Positions 1-9,815 of a stretch of DNA of 64,000 nucleotides are shown here, piece by piece (positions within the stretch are counted from its first letter, which is position 1; each line of letters opens with the position of its first letter). The stretch spans positions 32,129-96,128 of the forward strand of contig NZ_QUAC01000233.1 of NCBI RefSeq assembly GCF_003389455.1, in the 5' to 3' direction. A program made the translations under genes and the position numbers. The notes under the pieces are model-generated. The model made no database searches. It was not told the DNA's origin and saw nothing but the letters and a program-made list of their open reading frames with translations. Origin of the DNA: Streptomyces inhibens (GTDB lineage Bacteria; Actinomycetota; Actinomycetes; Streptomycetales; Streptomycetaceae).

Positions 1-2
1 TC

Positions 3-215
3 GCCCAGACCGGCCCGTTCCGCCCGCGCAATCTGGTCGCCGGTACGGAGAACGCCGTTCTCGCGGGGTGTGGCACGACGCCGGGCGTCGGCGTACCCAC
101 CGTGCTGCTCTCCGGAAAGCTGGCGGCGGCCCGGATCACCGGCACGCCCGCCCGCACCCGTCGGTACGCCCGCACCCGGGCGCCGGAACCGGCCGCGAAA
201 GGCGCCCGCCCATGA
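3..215 (+). CDS. crtI: Phytoene desaturase, C-terminal end (partial)
   Basis: Only the last 70 codons are in the window. The reading frame enters at base 3 and stops at TGA 213-215. The stretch [20 protein letters not shown] matches the C-terminal FAD-binding signature of CrtI-type phytoene desaturases, where the GxxTxPGxGVP loop closes the flavin site. CrtI converts phytoene to lycopene. The stop overlaps the crtB ATG by ATGA, so translation is probably coupled. The family is clear from the signature and the neighbour, but the upstream part is unseen. Confidence 0.85.
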   Translation, partial: AQTGPFRPRNLVAGTENAVLAGCGTTPGVGVPTVLLSGKLAAARITGTPARTRRYARTRAPEPAAKGARP

Positions 216-1246
216 CCGACCGTGCCCTCGACGCCGCAGGCATCACCGATCCGACGCTGCGGGACGCCTACGCCTGCTGCCACCGGCTCGCCGCCCGCCA
301 CGGCAGGACGTACTTCCTTGCCACCCGTCTGCTGCCGGCCGACCGCCGGCCCGCGGTCCACGCACTGTACGGCTTCGCTCGCTGGGCCGACGACATCGTG
401 GACGACCTCAGGCGCCGCACCACTCGCCAGGAGCGCGGTGAGGCGCTCGCCCGGCTCGGACAGAGCCTGGAGAGCGGACTACGGCCCGGCGGGCGAAGCG
501 CCGAGCCGGTGGTCAGGGCGCTGGCCGACGCTGCCGCACGGTACGGGATCGATCATCGGCACTTCTTCGACTTCATGGCGGCCATGCGCAGCGACCTGGA
601 GGTCACGGAGTACGCCACCTACGACGAACTGTGCGGCTACATGCACGGCTCGGCCGCCGTGATCGGACTCCAGATGCTGCCGGTGCTCGGCACGGTGGTG
701 CCGCGCGAGGAGGCCGCACCGCACGCCGCCGCCCTCGGCGTGGCCTTCCAGCTCACCAACTTCCTGCGGGACGTGGGCGAAGACCTCGACCGTGGCCGCG
801 TCTACCTGCCGATGGACCTGTTGCGGGCCCACGATGTGGACCGGGCGCTGCTGCGGTGGAGCCGGGACACTGGCCGTCGCGACCGGCGCATCACCGCCGC
901 GCTGCGGGCCACCGAGGACCTCACGCGCGGCGTGTACCGCGCCGCGGCGCCCGGACTGCCCATGCTGGCCCCGGTGTCGCGGCCGTGTATCCGTACCGCG
1001 TTCGTGCTCTACGGCGCCATCCTCGACGCCGTCGCCGACGGTGGATACGCCGCTCTCCACCGCCGCGCCGTGGTGCCCCGGCGCCGACGGGCCGCCGTGG
1101 CGCTGGACGGTTTCGCGCGGGTGGCCGCGGCCCGGGTAGGGGCACGCGGAAACCGGTTCACCGCGTCCCCCGGCCCGCAGCCACGGCCATCGGCTCCCGC
1201 GGACGGTCCCGGCGGCGGCCGACGGGTACGGCAGGAGATCGGATGA
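212..1246 (+). CDS. crtB: Phytoene synthase
   Basis: 344-residue protein that condenses two geranylgeranyl diphosphates to phytoene, the first committed carotenoid step. Both aspartate-rich, Mg-diphosphate-binding motifs are visible: DDIVDD at residues 60-65 and DVGED at 187-191, within the squalene/phytoene synthase fold. Start ATG 212 overlaps the crtI stop and has GAAAGG upstream; a longer in-frame reading from base 68 would run antisense to nothing but through crtI and is unlikely. The stop overlaps the next gene's ATG (ATGA at 1243). Length is slightly above the usual 300-340 because of a Pro/Arg-rich C-terminal tail. Confidence 0.95.
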   Translation: MTDRALDAAGITDPTLRDAYACCHRLAARHGRTYFLATRLLPADRRPAVHALYGFARWADDIVDDLRRRTTRQERGEALARLGQSLESGLRPGGRSAEPVVRALADAAARYGIDHRHFFDFMAAMRSDLEVTEYATYDELCGYMHGSAAVIGLQMLPVLGTVVPREEAAPHAAALGVAFQLTNFLRDVGEDLDRGRVYLPMDLLRAHDVDRALLRWSRDTGRRDRRITAALRATEDLTRGVYRAAAPGLPMLAPVSRPCIRTAFVLYGAILDAVADGGYAALHRRAVVPRRRRAAVALDGFARVAAARVGARGNRFTASPGPQPRPSAPADGPGGGRRVRQEIG

Positions 1247-2259
1247 CGTCCAACGGCCCCATCCGGCGAGGGCGTTACCCGCTGCGGCTGCGCCGCCAGC
1301 CCGTCCCGTGGGAGCGCCAGCGTCCCACCTGGCGCGACGCCCGCCCGGCGCTGATCGCCAGCGTCCTGAAGCGCGCCCAGGCGCGCCCCTCGGGCAACTG
1401 GTTCGTGGTGGGCGCGAGCAGGCATCTGCGCCCTACCCGGCCCCTGGCGGGCAGCATCGCGGGGCACGAGGTGGTGGTGTGGCGTGATGCGGCCGGGCGT
1501 CCGGTGGCCGGACCGGGCGCCTGCCCGCATCTCGGGGCACCGCTGGCGGACAGCCCGGTGCACTGCGGCAAACTGGTCTGTCACTGGCACGGACTCGCCC
1601 TCGACGGCTCCGCGTTCGCCGGCTGGGAACCGCTTCCGGTCCACGACGACGGGGTGCTGGTCTGGGTGCGCCTGGATGCCGTCGGCGGAGAGCCGCCGAC
1701 GGCCGCGCCGGTGCTCCCTGCCCGCCCCCGTCCGGCCTCGGCGATGGACACCGTGTTCACCAGTGTCGGCGTGTGCGAACCCGAGGACGTGGTGGCCAAC
1801 CGTCTCGATCCCTGGCACGGGGCCTGGCTCCATCCGTATTCCTTCGTGGACCTGACCGTCGTCTCCGCCCCGGATCCGGAACGGCCTGCGGACGACGAGG
1901 GGTTCACCGTGGACGTCACCTTCAAGCTCACCAGGCGCCTGGTCGTACCGGTGCGCGCGGTGTTCACGGCACCCGAGCCGCGCACGGTGGTCATGCACAT
2001 CACCGACGGAGAGGGACGGGGTTCCGCCGTCGAGACCCACGCCACCCCGCTCGGCCCCGACGCACTGGGCCGGCCCCGCACCGCGGTGACCGAAGCGATC
2101 GTGGCCACCTCCGACCGCCCCGGTTTCGCCTCCCTCCGCCGCGTGGCACCCGCCCTGCGCCCTCTCGTCAGGGCCACGGCCGGTCGTCTGTGGCGCGACG
2201 ACCTGGCATACGCCGAACGCCACTGGCAGCTGCGTACCACCGGCCGCTCGCCGTACTGA
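1243..2259 (+). CDS. Rieske [2Fe-2S] protein of the carotenoid cluster (DUF5914-like)
   Basis: 338 residues. A Rieske motif pair is clear: C94-P-H96-LG and C113-HW-H116-G bind a 2Fe-2S cluster with two Cys and two His. The rest (about 170-338) resembles the C-terminal region of Streptomyces Rieske proteins found beside crtI/crtB, which I recall as DUF5914. ATGA overlap with crtB makes it the third gene of a coupled crt operon. A role in carotenoid oxygenation or ring modification is inferred from position only. It lacks an obvious mononuclear-iron motif (the 2-His-1-carboxylate of ring-hydroxylating oxygenases), so it may be an electron carrier or regulator. Confidence 0.85.
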   Translation: MTSNGPIRRGRYPLRLRRQPVPWERQRPTWRDARPALIASVLKRAQARPSGNWFVVGASRHLRPTRPLAGSIAGHEVVVWRDAAGRPVAGPGACPHLGAPLADSPVHCGKLVCHWHGLALDGSAFAGWEPLPVHDDGVLVWVRLDAVGGEPPTAAPVLPARPRPASAMDTVFTSVGVCEPEDVVANRLDPWHGAWLHPYSFVDLTVVSAPDPERPADDEGFTVDVTFKLTRRLVVPVRAVFTAPEPRTVVMHITDGEGRGSAVETHATPLGPDALGRPRTAVTEAIVATSDRPGFASLRRVAPALRPLVRATAGRLWRDDLAYAERHWQLRTTGRSPY

Positions 2260-2264
2260 GCGCC

Positions 2265-2612
2265 GCGGGGTTGTCGTAGTGGGTCTGCCAGGTGCCCGAG
2301 ACGGTCTGCATCACCTGTGCACGGGAGATCCAGTCCACCTCGCCGGGCTTCACCGTCATGTTCATGGAGCTGTTCTCGGTGTGTGAGCTCGATCAGGTGT
2401 GGCTGTACGTCGCGGTGACGCTCAGGTCGATGAGGCCGGCGATCTTTCCGTCGGCGGTGACAGAGACGCCCGCGGAGTCCGTGGAACCCACCGTGTCCGC
2501 CCAGCCGATCGACTGTGTGGCATCTGAAGTGCTGTAGTTGTAGAGGGAGTTGGAGACATAACGGAAGTCGCCGAGGTATGCCGTGCCGAGCTTCGGCTCG
2601 AGCAGCGTTTGA
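2265..2612 (-). pseudogene. Fragment of a secreted beta-rich (aerolysin-like?) protein
   Basis: Reading the minus strand from about 2612 gives a serine/threonine-rich beta-strand sequence (YVSNSLYNYSTSD, then VSVTADGKIAGLIDLSVTA) and, after an in-frame TGA where Trp is expected (YSHT-stop-SSSHT), VKPGEVDWISRAQVMQTVSG. The reading breaks off right at the end of the Rieske gene. Both ends are missing. The pattern recalls secreted Streptomyces proteins with aerolysin/hemolysin-like strands, but family assignment is weak. It is fused to a broken zinc-dehydrogenase gene, so this is rearranged debris rather than a gene. Confidence 0.55.
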
Positions 2613-2659
2613 CCAGCGTTTGGGCAGCAGGCAGCGGTCTGGGTGACGGCAGCGCACGG

Positions 2660-3309
2660 CCGTGCCCGCCACCAGACCGCCCTGCTTGTCGAACAAGGTG
2701 AGCATGGGTACGGGGTCAACGACACCGCCGGGCCATGTCGCCGACGGGGCCGAGGCCGAAGACGGTGACCGTGCCGCCCTCCGGGATGTCGGCGTAGGCG
2801 ACGGACTGCAAGGCGGTGGGCAGGACATCGGAGAGGTAGACGAACCGCTGGTCCGGCGGGCCGTGCGGCACCTTGACGGGCAGTGTGTTGCCGCAGGCAC
2901 GCGCAGCAACTCGGCCTGTCCTCCCGGCCTTGTCCGTAGAGCTTGGAAAAGCCGACGAGCGCGGCGCCCATGCCCCGGTCCTTGACCTGCCTGGTTTCAC
3001 ACTGCGAATGGAGCCCTTGGCTGCACGTCCAGCAGGTGCCGCAAGAGACGTTGAACGAGACAATGACACGGTCACCGACCGAAAGGGCTGTTACCTCGGG
3101 GCCGAGCTCCTCGACGATTCCCATCGGCTCGTGACCGAGATGTCACCGGCATCCAGGAACGGCCCGAGCACTTCGTACAAGTGCAGGTCGGATCCGCAGA
3201 TACCTGTCGAGGTGATCCGCACAATGACGTCCGTGGGGTCCTTGATTTTCGGGTCAGGAATGGTGTCGACTCGTACGTCGCGCTTCCCGTGTCAGGTCAG
3301 GGCCGTCAT
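2660..3309 (-). pseudogene. Broken zinc-dependent alcohol dehydrogenase
   Basis: Degenerate paralogue of the intact gene at 15864-17048. From ATG 3309 the protein matches it closely (CGTCWTCSQGLHSQCETRQV against CGTCWMCSQGLQSQCETTQV). Codon 6, Trp in the intact copy, is TGA. At least two frameshifts occur near the equivalents of residues 55-60 and 125-140. About 365 bp are deleted: GDMA is joined directly to GGVVDPVPMLTLFDKQ. The 3' third is lost. It cannot encode a functional enzyme. Divergent orientation to the phosphatase remnant next door. Confidence 0.85.
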
Positions 3310-3329
3310 CATCACTCCCTGTGAATAGG

Positions 3330-4454
3330 TGTTCCGCTGGCCGGCGGCGATCTCGGCATGCTCGGGGGCCGCGATGTCATGATCCTTCTGCAAGATTACG
3401 GTCAGATGCTTCCGCTGCCGGGCCAGGGACTGATGACCGGTGATCCGTTTCCTATCGACAACTCTCCCGCCGGTGAGGCATTTCTTCATGTCACCGCGGT
3501 TGAACACCCACAGGACGACGGTGTGAGGATGTATCTGCCGCTGCTCGACGGCAGTGACGAGGTCGGGGTGATGGCTCTCACCATCGACAGCGTCGATGAC
3601 GATGATCGCCGTTTGCTGCGTCGTCTCGCCGACCTGGTCGCTGACATGATCGTCACCAAAAATGGCTATACGGACCAGTTCTTCTTGGCGTGGCGGCGTC
3701 AATCGATGAGTGTGGCCGCCGAGATCCAGTGGTCACTCCTGCCTCCACTGACGATGGGCACACCACAGGTGTCCATCGCCGGAATCATGGAGCCCGCATA
3801 CGACGTGGCCGGCGACAGTTTGGATTACGCCCTCAACGACGACCTCTTGCATTTGGCCATCATCGATGCCATGGGACATGGCTTGAACGCTCCCATGCTC
3901 GCGACCGCTGCCGTCGGGGCCTATCGCCACGCCAGACGTGCCGACGTCGGACTCGCCGGTCTTTACGCCTTTATGGACAGTGTCATCGACGAACAATTCG
4001 GCCCGGACAACTGCGTCACCGCGCAATTGATGCGCCTTGATGTAAGTACTGGCCACCTGGAGTGGGTCAACGCCGGCCATCCGGCCCCACTGCTCATCCG
4101 CGACCACCGTGTCATCACGGCGCTGGAAGGCCCGGAAACACTGCCGGTGGGGTTGGGTGGAGACACACCACAGAACAGCACCCGGCAGCTTCAGCAGGGC
4201 GACCGGTTGTTGTTCTACACGGACGGTCTCGTCGAGGAACACGTAGACAGAGGAGAGCTCTTCGGAGAGGGCGCCTGGCCGAAACTGTTGAGCGCATCGG
4301 ACCGGCCAGCCGCAGCGTGCAGCACATGGTGCGAGCCCTCTCCCACGCCCTGATGCAGGAGAAGGGAACCACGAGCGATGACGCGACGCTCTTCCTGGTG
4401 GAGTGGAACGGCGGCAGTGCCGGCCATCTCGCCAAGCCCGACTTCAGCGGCTGA
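3330..4454 (+). pseudogene. Truncated and frameshifted SpoIIE-type protein phosphatase
   Basis: Close paralogue of the intact phosphatase at 41339-42580. Similarity begins abruptly around base 3330 at LGGRDVMILLQDYGQM, so the first 80 or so residues are gone. The PP2C/SpoIIE domain is otherwise well preserved, including AGDSLDYALNDD, DAMGHGLNA and the YTDG motif. A one-base deletion near 4270 (FGE then EGAWPK instead of EERLAET) shifts the frame; the true C-terminus, DATLFLVEW, continues in another frame to TGA 4454. The gene meets the dead dehydrogenase head to head. Good codon bias suggests recent decay. Confidence 0.85.
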
Positions 4455-5502
4455 TCTGTAGAGCACGCCTCGGAAATCCCAAGGGCACAGGGGCGCAAGA
4501 AACCCCGCACTACGTTAGGCCTTGGCATCGTCAGAGGGGTGCCCTTCGCCCACTGACGGGACTTCAGGAGGTTCGGCTGATGGCCGGGCCCCGCCATCTT
4601 GCGCGGGAGCGGCCTGCCAGGTGCGGCGCCCGGACAGCACGGTCGCGATGCCAACTACCGGGAGGCTCCGGAGTTCCAAGCATCGGTGAGCGGCATCATG
4701 TGGTCGATGTCCAGGCCCGTCGGGACTTCTGCTCGTACCGGCGCAGTGCGCCTCATTCTCACCAACGACAACCTTCTACATGTGGTGCTGCTGGGCGGGT
4801 ACGCGGGCTGTCGGCGCCAGGAGCCATCAAGCTGGTCATGCTTGCGAACTGCTCCCGGTCGATCTCTCGTTGGCGATGCGCGAGGTGGACCGGCCGATCA
4901 CGGGGGGCATGGCGGACCGCCTGGTCACCCCCGACAACGGCGCGACACTCTGCTCCAGCTCACCGGTGAGGGGATGTCCCCCCGACACCCCGCGGGAATC
5001 ACGGCCGTCGTCGAATGCATCACCCTCTGGGCAGCGATCCGCGCCCATCGAAGCGCTCGCCGCCTTCAAGAATCCGGGCGGAGAGCACCCGCAGACGCCC
5101 CTGAGCTGCATCCGCTGGAGTGGGCCGACACTGTTGCGGACCCTCGCATCCGAAGAGCATGCCGGACAGGGGCACGGTGTGCGCATCGCTGTGCCGCAGG
5201 GGGCTCGTACAACGATCCGGTGGCCGCAGCTGTAGACCGGACAGCTTGGGCAATGCTCGGCTGTCCGCTTCGGTTTCCCCATTGCAGCGTTCATGCTTCG
5301 TTCTATCGCTGGACAGACCGTGATCTTCACGAGGAACCGCCGGGGAAGATGCGATCCCGTGGATCCGGGGGGAAGCTGGAAAAGCGGGAGGCACGACCAC
5401 CTCGATGGGCATCTGGGGGAGTCGGTCCCGAGGATCGGCGGCAAGGGAATGGGCTGCGTGCCCTCTGACTAGCCTGATCCCACGAGTTACACGAGGCCAT
5501 TC
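4455..5502. other. Long stretch without an intact gene; HNH nuclease scrap
   Basis: No reading frame on either strand looks like a complete gene. On the minus strand 4655-4717 encodes GLDIDHMMPLTDAWNSGASR before a stop; the DIDHMxPLxxAWxSGAS pattern is the HNH-family endonuclease signature seen in secreted Streptomyces HNH proteins, so this is a nuclease remnant of 20 residues. A plus-strand segment near 4845-4935 has coding-like character (LSLAMREVDRPITGGMADR) but I do not recognise it. The rest appears to be noncoding or decayed sequence. Confidence 0.5.
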
Positions 5503-6180
5503 ATGGATACCGAAACGAAAGTCACTCTGGCCGCTGCGCTCGCGGCCGGATACGCGCTGGGCCGAACCAAGAAAGGCAAGCTCGCCATCGGAGTCGCCTC
5601 GATGCTCGCCGGCAAGGGGATGCTCAGCCCGAAAGCGCTGATCGGCCAAGGGGTAAGCAAGCTGGCTGAGACTCCCCAGGCCGCACAGCTCATTGACCAG
5701 ATTCGCGGTGAGGTTCTCGAGGCTGGTCGTGCAGCACTGTCCGCGACGGCCAACCGCGGTTTCGAGTCCCTCGCCGAGGTCTTGCAGAAGCGCACGAGCG
5801 CTCTACAGGAACCACCGGAAGACGAAGAGGCCGAGGAGGAAGAGGACGAAGAAGCCGAACAGCAGGATGCGGGCGAAGAGGCCGAGGAGGAAGAGGCCGA
5901 CGAGGAAGAGGCCGACGAGGACGTAGAGGCCGAGGGAGAAGGGGAGAAGTCCTCCCACCGGCGACCGAGGAAGAAGGCGGCCGCGAAGCGGGCCCGCAGG
6001 GCACCGGCGAAGAAGACGGTAGCCAGGAAGGCTTCGACGAAGAAGGCCCCGGCGAAGAGAACCCCGGCGAAGAGGGCTGCGGACAGGAATGCCCCGGCGA
6101 AGAAGGCAACAGCCGGCAAGTCAACGGCAAAGAAGTCCGCTGCCAAGAAGACATCCCGCCGGACGAGCCGAAGGAGGTAG
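5503..6180 (+). CDS. gvpY: Gas-vesicle-associated protein GvpY (histone-like tail)
   Basis: 225 residues in three parts. Residues 1-100 form a conserved alanine-rich helical region starting MDTETKVTLAAALAAGYALG, typical of a protein encoded in actinomycete gvp clusters that I recall as GvpY. Residues 105-150 are almost entirely Glu/Asp/Ala. Residues 155-225 are a Lys/Ala/Arg tail with repeated AKK and PAK units, like histone H1 tails. No enzyme motif is seen. The next gene, gvpZ, starts 3 bp after the stop, so the two are co-transcribed. The usual partners gvpO-A-F-G-J-L-K lie 15 kb away. Biochemical function is unknown; binding of nucleic acid or acidic protein tails is inference. Confidence 0.75.
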   Translation: MDTETKVTLAAALAAGYALGRTKKGKLAIGVASMLAGKGMLSPKALIGQGVSKLAETPQAAQLIDQIRGEVLEAGRAALSATANRGFESLAEVLQKRTSALQEPPEDEEAEEEEDEEAEQQDAGEEAEEEEADEEEADEDVEAEGEGEKSSHRRPRKKAAAKRARRAPAKKTVARKASTKKAPAKRTPAKRAADRNAPAKKATAGKSTAKKSAAKKTSRRTSRRR

Positions 6181-6183
6181 ACC

Positions 6184-7146
6184 ATGGCCAAGAAGGAGGA
6201 CAACGCCGCTCCAGACAGTCCGTCCGGCCTCGACATGCTCAAAGAGCAGCTGGCCGGATTCGCCCAGGCACAGGGCCAGCGGTTGGCAGACAAAGCCGGT
6301 GACAAAATCACCGACCTCGCGCAGGGCCTGGCCGACGTGGGAGACGGAAACAGCACCTTGCTCAACGTAGGGAAGCGCGTTCTCGGCGGAGGAGAGTCGC
6401 CCATCAAGGCCTTTCTCAGCGAGAAAGCCGGAGAGCTCAAGGACAAGGCGGTAGACACCGTCAAGGGGTTCTTCGGTGGGGGCGGTAAATCCGGGGACAA
6501 GAAGGTCACCAATATAGTCGAGGTCATCGACGTCGGTTTTCCCCTGCGCACGGTCTATGACCGTTGGACTCAACTTGAGGAGTTCAGCAGCTTCACCAAG
6601 GGCGTCAAGAGCGTCTCGCAGTCGGACGAGATCGAGAGTGACTGGAAGCTCAAAGTCGCCCTCTCCAGCCGCAGTTGGAAGGCAACCGTCCAGGAGCAGG
6701 TCCCCGATGAGCGGATCGTGTGGAACTCCGAAGGAGGCAAAGGCACCACACGCGGTGCCATCAGCTTCCACGAACTGACCCCGGACCTCACGCGCATCGT
6801 AGCCGTCGTCGAATACTACCCTTCCGGATTCTTTGAGAAGACCGGCAACATCTGGCGTGCTCAAGGGCGCCGCCTGCGCCTGGACCTCAAACACTTCCAG
6901 CGGTATGTCACGCTCACCGACAACGAAGATGTCGAAGGCTGGCGCGGCGAGATCCGCGACGGGGAAGTCGTCCGAACCCACGAGGAGGGACTTGAGGACG
7001 ACGAGGACCAGGACGTCGAAGACGAGGACGTCGAAGACGAGGAAGACGCCGAAGGGTTCGAGGACGAGCCCGAAGAGGATGAAGACGAAGACACGGAGTA
7101 CGACGAAGAGGAGGGAGAGTACGAAGACGAAGAAGACGAAAAGTAG
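6184..7146 (+). CDS. gvpZ: Gas-vesicle-associated SRPBCC protein GvpZ
   Basis: 320 residues. An N-terminal helical region (1-100, DMLKEQLAGFAQAQGQRLAD) is followed by a START/SRPBCC polyketide-cyclase-like domain (about 110-250: VIDVGFPLRTVYDRWTQLEE, then SWKATVQEQVPDERIVWNS). Residues 260-320 are a nearly pure Asp/Glu tail. SRPBCC folds bind hydrophobic ligands in a cavity, but the ligand here is unknown. It is the partner of gvpY in actinomycete gvp loci and follows it by 3 bp. The acidic tail could pair electrostatically with the basic GvpY tail (inference). Confidence 0.75.
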   Translation: MAKKEDNAAPDSPSGLDMLKEQLAGFAQAQGQRLADKAGDKITDLAQGLADVGDGNSTLLNVGKRVLGGGESPIKAFLSEKAGELKDKAVDTVKGFFGGGGKSGDKKVTNIVEVIDVGFPLRTVYDRWTQLEEFSSFTKGVKSVSQSDEIESDWKLKVALSSRSWKATVQEQVPDERIVWNSEGGKGTTRGAISFHELTPDLTRIVAVVEYYPSGFFEKTGNIWRAQGRRLRLDLKHFQRYVTLTDNEDVEGWRGEIRDGEVVRTHEEGLEDDEDQDVEDEDVEDEEDAEGFEDEPEEDEDEDTEYDEEEGEYEDEEDEK

Positions 7147-7356
7147 GGGGCGTTGCGCGAGCAGGGGTGGGTTGACGTTTCTCCCGCCGTCGTCGCAAAT
7201 TCATGTCAGGCAAGATTTCGGGCAGCGCAAGGCTCTGGACAACGAGAATTCGCCTGAAGTTCTGGCGGATTTCGTTATCCAGGGGCGCCAAGTATCCTGG
7301 TGGTGGCGCCACACTCAGTCGCCGCAGTGTGGCGGATATGAGAGGCGGGTCTGCAC

Positions 7357-7734
7357 ATGACCAAGCACGAAAAATCATCCCGGCCCTCGCATGGCGAAGG
7401 GCCGAGTCGCCACAAGGGAACCAAACAGCACGGCTGGTCTCCGGATGTCGATGAGACTCGGCAACAGGATAATCCGAGCGCGCACCGCTCGTTCCACCCT
7501 GACAAGTACGCGCCCGAGCCCGGGCCTGAAAAGACCACTTCGAAAGAAGAGGTGGAAGGTGTCACGGGCGACACCGTCAAGAGTTCCTCCCGACGGGGAG
7601 AGAAGCAGGGTGGCAGGTCCAAGGAAAAGGGCATGCACGACGAAGGCCGTCGCGGCGCTTCGCAACGCCCGAGCGGCAGTAGGGACGCCAAAGCTTCCAC
7701 AGGAGTCGACCCGCAGGAACCGCGCTCCGAGTAG
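7357..7734 (+). CDS. Conserved disordered hydrophilic protein
   Basis: 125 residues starting at ATG 7357. The composition is Lys/Arg/Glu/Ser/Gly-rich with no hydrophobic segment and little predicted order. Recognisable blocks (HKGTKQHGWSPDVDETR, NPSAHRSFHPDKY, GVTGDT, GVDPQEPRSE) recur in small Streptomyces hypothetical proteins I remember, often near gvp or stress genes. No catalytic motif. A stress-protective or hydrophilin-like role is speculation. It lies 210 bp after gvpZ and probably has its own promoter. Confidence 0.6.
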   Translation: MTKHEKSSRPSHGEGPSRHKGTKQHGWSPDVDETRQQDNPSAHRSFHPDKYAPEPGPEKTTSKEEVEGVTGDTVKSSSRRGEKQGGRSKEKGMHDEGRRGASQRPSGSRDAKASTGVDPQEPRSE

Positions 7735-8255
7735 GACTGAGAATCCCGGCCGACGCAGAACGCCTTTATGCCGGCCACAGAAGACGCATGTGGCTCAACA
7801 GTCACTCGGAGTGACAGTGATGTCACTTGAGAGGGGCTTGGTCGGCTCCCCCGCGCCTCGCGCGGGTTGCCGAGCGCTACCGCCCCGTTGACTGCAGTTG
7901 TCCAGGAGCGGGCTGTGCCCTGAAGGCGTCGGCAATGGCGCCGCCCGGCTTTCCTGGTAGGCGCCCCAGACCGTGCGGCCGGAAAGCCTCATGTGCGCCG
8001 ACGGCCTTGATGCCTATGTCAGCGACCCGGCCACCCGCTCTCCCGCACGGCCGCGTTCCCGACACCGAGGACGGCACCAGCGACCTTGGCTGGCACCTGG
8101 TCGATACGGTCCTGCGGCGGCACGTCCGTCACGTAGGCCTCACCTTCACCTCGGCGGAGACGTCTCTGCGTAGGGGCTCGGTGCTGAGTCATGGCCATGC
8201 CTTGTTGCGCAGTCGGCTGTCCGGAACGGCATCCCCAGACGGAAGAACGTGTGGG
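7735..8255. other. Intergenic stretch, no gene supported
   Basis: Short minus-strand readings around 7880-8140 (VTDVPPQDRIDQVPAKVAGAV and VADIGIKAVGAHEAFRPHG, in different frames) have mild coding character and could be debris of one gene. I cannot assign them to any family. No RNA gene or clear terminator is seen. Confidence 0.35.
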
Positions 8256-8823
8256 TCAGTGGTGGATGTTGAGGGGTGAGACGGCTTTGTTAACCATGCC
8301 GCGTACCTGTTCGGCCGGGCGCTGTTGTTCGCCATGGAGGGTGTTGAGGGACCAGCAAGCCGGCGGTGGAGGCGGGGACGGCCCACTAGGCCAGGTGCAG
8401 CTGCCGCTGGGCTTGCACCAGCGGGATGGGACGGCTGGTGGACATGTCGGCCTGGTCAGGGTCGGGGGAGGAGGAGAGTTCCACCTACTTCCCGAGCATG
8501 CGGCTATAGGCGGTGGCGGCCAAGGCGAGGCCGGTCAGCGCCGTCTTGGCCGCGGTAGAGGCCATCAGACCCCGCTGGTAGGGAAGACGGGCCTTGTTGG
8601 CAGTGAGAAGTCCGGTCGCTCCGATCAGATGGGCGGTGATGGCGGCAGTGTTGACAGGTGTCCACTTAGACCGACCGGCGCTTGCGATCCGTGCGGTGTC
8701 TGGTTGCCGCCGGCTTCCTCTGCGGCGCCGTTGACCCCGATTGCACCCATAAGCGTGCCGCCGAACCACGCCGCGAGACCCACATCGTGGATGCTGCGGC
8801 CTTCGGGCTCGCCTCCTGATCAT
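8256..8823 (-). pseudogene. Broken conserved membrane-protein gene
   Basis: Minus-strand segments in three frames add up to one Streptomyces membrane protein of about 165 residues. These are HDVGLAAWFGGTLMGAIGVN, then KWTPVNTAAITAHLIGATGL to TAAKTALTGLALAATAYSRM, then LNTLHGEQQRPAEQVRG near 8256-8330. The first change of frame lies near 8700. The second segment runs into a TAG just after LGK. Two or three hydrophobic helices would be expected in the intact protein. I know this family only as a conserved hypothetical. Confidence 0.65.
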
Positions 8824-8847
8824 CCACGAATGACCCGGCTCATGGAG

Positions 8848-9624
8848 TCAGCTGTCGTCATCCTCGACTTCCGTGATGAGGACGGCCGCGGTGACCGGGC
8901 CCGGGGCGTCGTCGGCGGCTGCGCCGGCGACTGCTGCTCGGACCGCGCGGGCGACTTTCAAAGGATGGTGCCCGGGGGCGACCGCGAGCTGGACCTCGAT
9001 GTGCCGGCCAGGTGGATCGTCATGTCGCTGCATTTTGACGGGACGGGTTCCCAGCACCGGTGTGAGCCGGGCAACGCCGGGCACGGCCATGATGACGTCA
9101 GCCAGCTCGCCAGAGGGTTCCCGCGCTGGTACCGGTCCGGGGGCTGGGTGTGGGCTTCGTGCGGCGGCAGCTTCCCGTGTGAGCCTGAGAGCCATCTCCG
9201 GGGTCTGCGACCGGGCTGCCGCTTCCGGGCTCTGCAGGAGATCCGTGATGTGCAGATCGGCTGCCACGGCGGCCAGGCCGAGCCGTTCAACGGCCGCGCT
9301 GAGCAGTGCGCTCCTCAGCTGCTCAGCTGTGTGGGAAAGCGACTGCTGCATGGCCGCAGAGAGGGTGGCCTCGATCCTGAGCGGTCCGGGCGGTAGGGCA
9401 CTGACCGGCGGGGGGACAGCAGGCTCGGACGAAGACGCAAGCGGTATCGCGCCAACGCGCAGGGTTTCCAGCCCCACACCGGGAACCTCCGCGGCCGCGC
9501 GCCCGAGCACCCGGACGGCCGCCTGCTCGGTGATCCAAGCCCCGTCGTCGGGCTCTCCGAGAGGAAGCAGTCGGCCCAGCTCGAGCTGCAGTCTTACGGC
9601 CTGCGTCCACGCCTCGACTGTCAC
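8848..9624 (-). CDS. P10-like protein beside the Asp23 cluster
   Basis: 258 residues, GTG start at 9624. The opening MTVEAWTQAVRLQLELGRLL and a domain ending in VTAAVLITEVEDDDS match Streptomyces proteins annotated, in my memory, as nucleopolyhedrovirus P10 family. That name reflects low-complexity similarity, not a viral function. There are two alpha/beta segments (about 40-110 and 175-255), of which the second, VPGVARLTPVLG then HIEVQLAVAPGHHPLKVARAVRAAV, resembles an Asp23-like fold. It is transcribed divergently from the Asp23/AmaP operon across a 190-bp AT-richer gap, so shared regulation is likely. Membrane segments are absent. Confidence 0.65.
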   Translation of the reverse strand: MTVEAWTQAVRLQLELGRLLPLGEPDDGAWITEQAAVRVLGRAAAEVPGVGLETLRVGAIPLASSSEPAVPPPVSALPPGPLRIEATLSAAMQQSLSHTAEQLRSALLSAAVERLGLAAVAADLHITDLLQSPEAAARSQTPEMALRLTREAAAARSPHPAPGPVPAREPSGELADVIMAVPGVARLTPVLGTRPVKMQRHDDPPGRHIEVQLAVAPGHHPLKVARAVRAAVAGAAADDAPGPVTAAVLITEVEDDDS

Positions 9625-9815
9625 CAGCCGCTCACCTCATTCTTCGCCGCGGATCGGCTGTCGCGTTGCCCAGGCTGCTGCGCAGGTCGCGGGGAGTTTC
9701 CTCATCTGGCCAGCTACCGCTCTCATCGTGCCGCACCACCAAGCGAAATGCCGTAAATGTTATCTAATGTGCTTAATGAGTGTTGTGTGTGGGCTCTGCA
9801 CGAAGGGATGACGCG

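Noticed and set aside
4836..5444. 200-residue minus-strand open frame
   Set aside because: Cys/Pro/Arg-rich composition typical of antisense or random high-GC frames; no family pattern or ribosome site.
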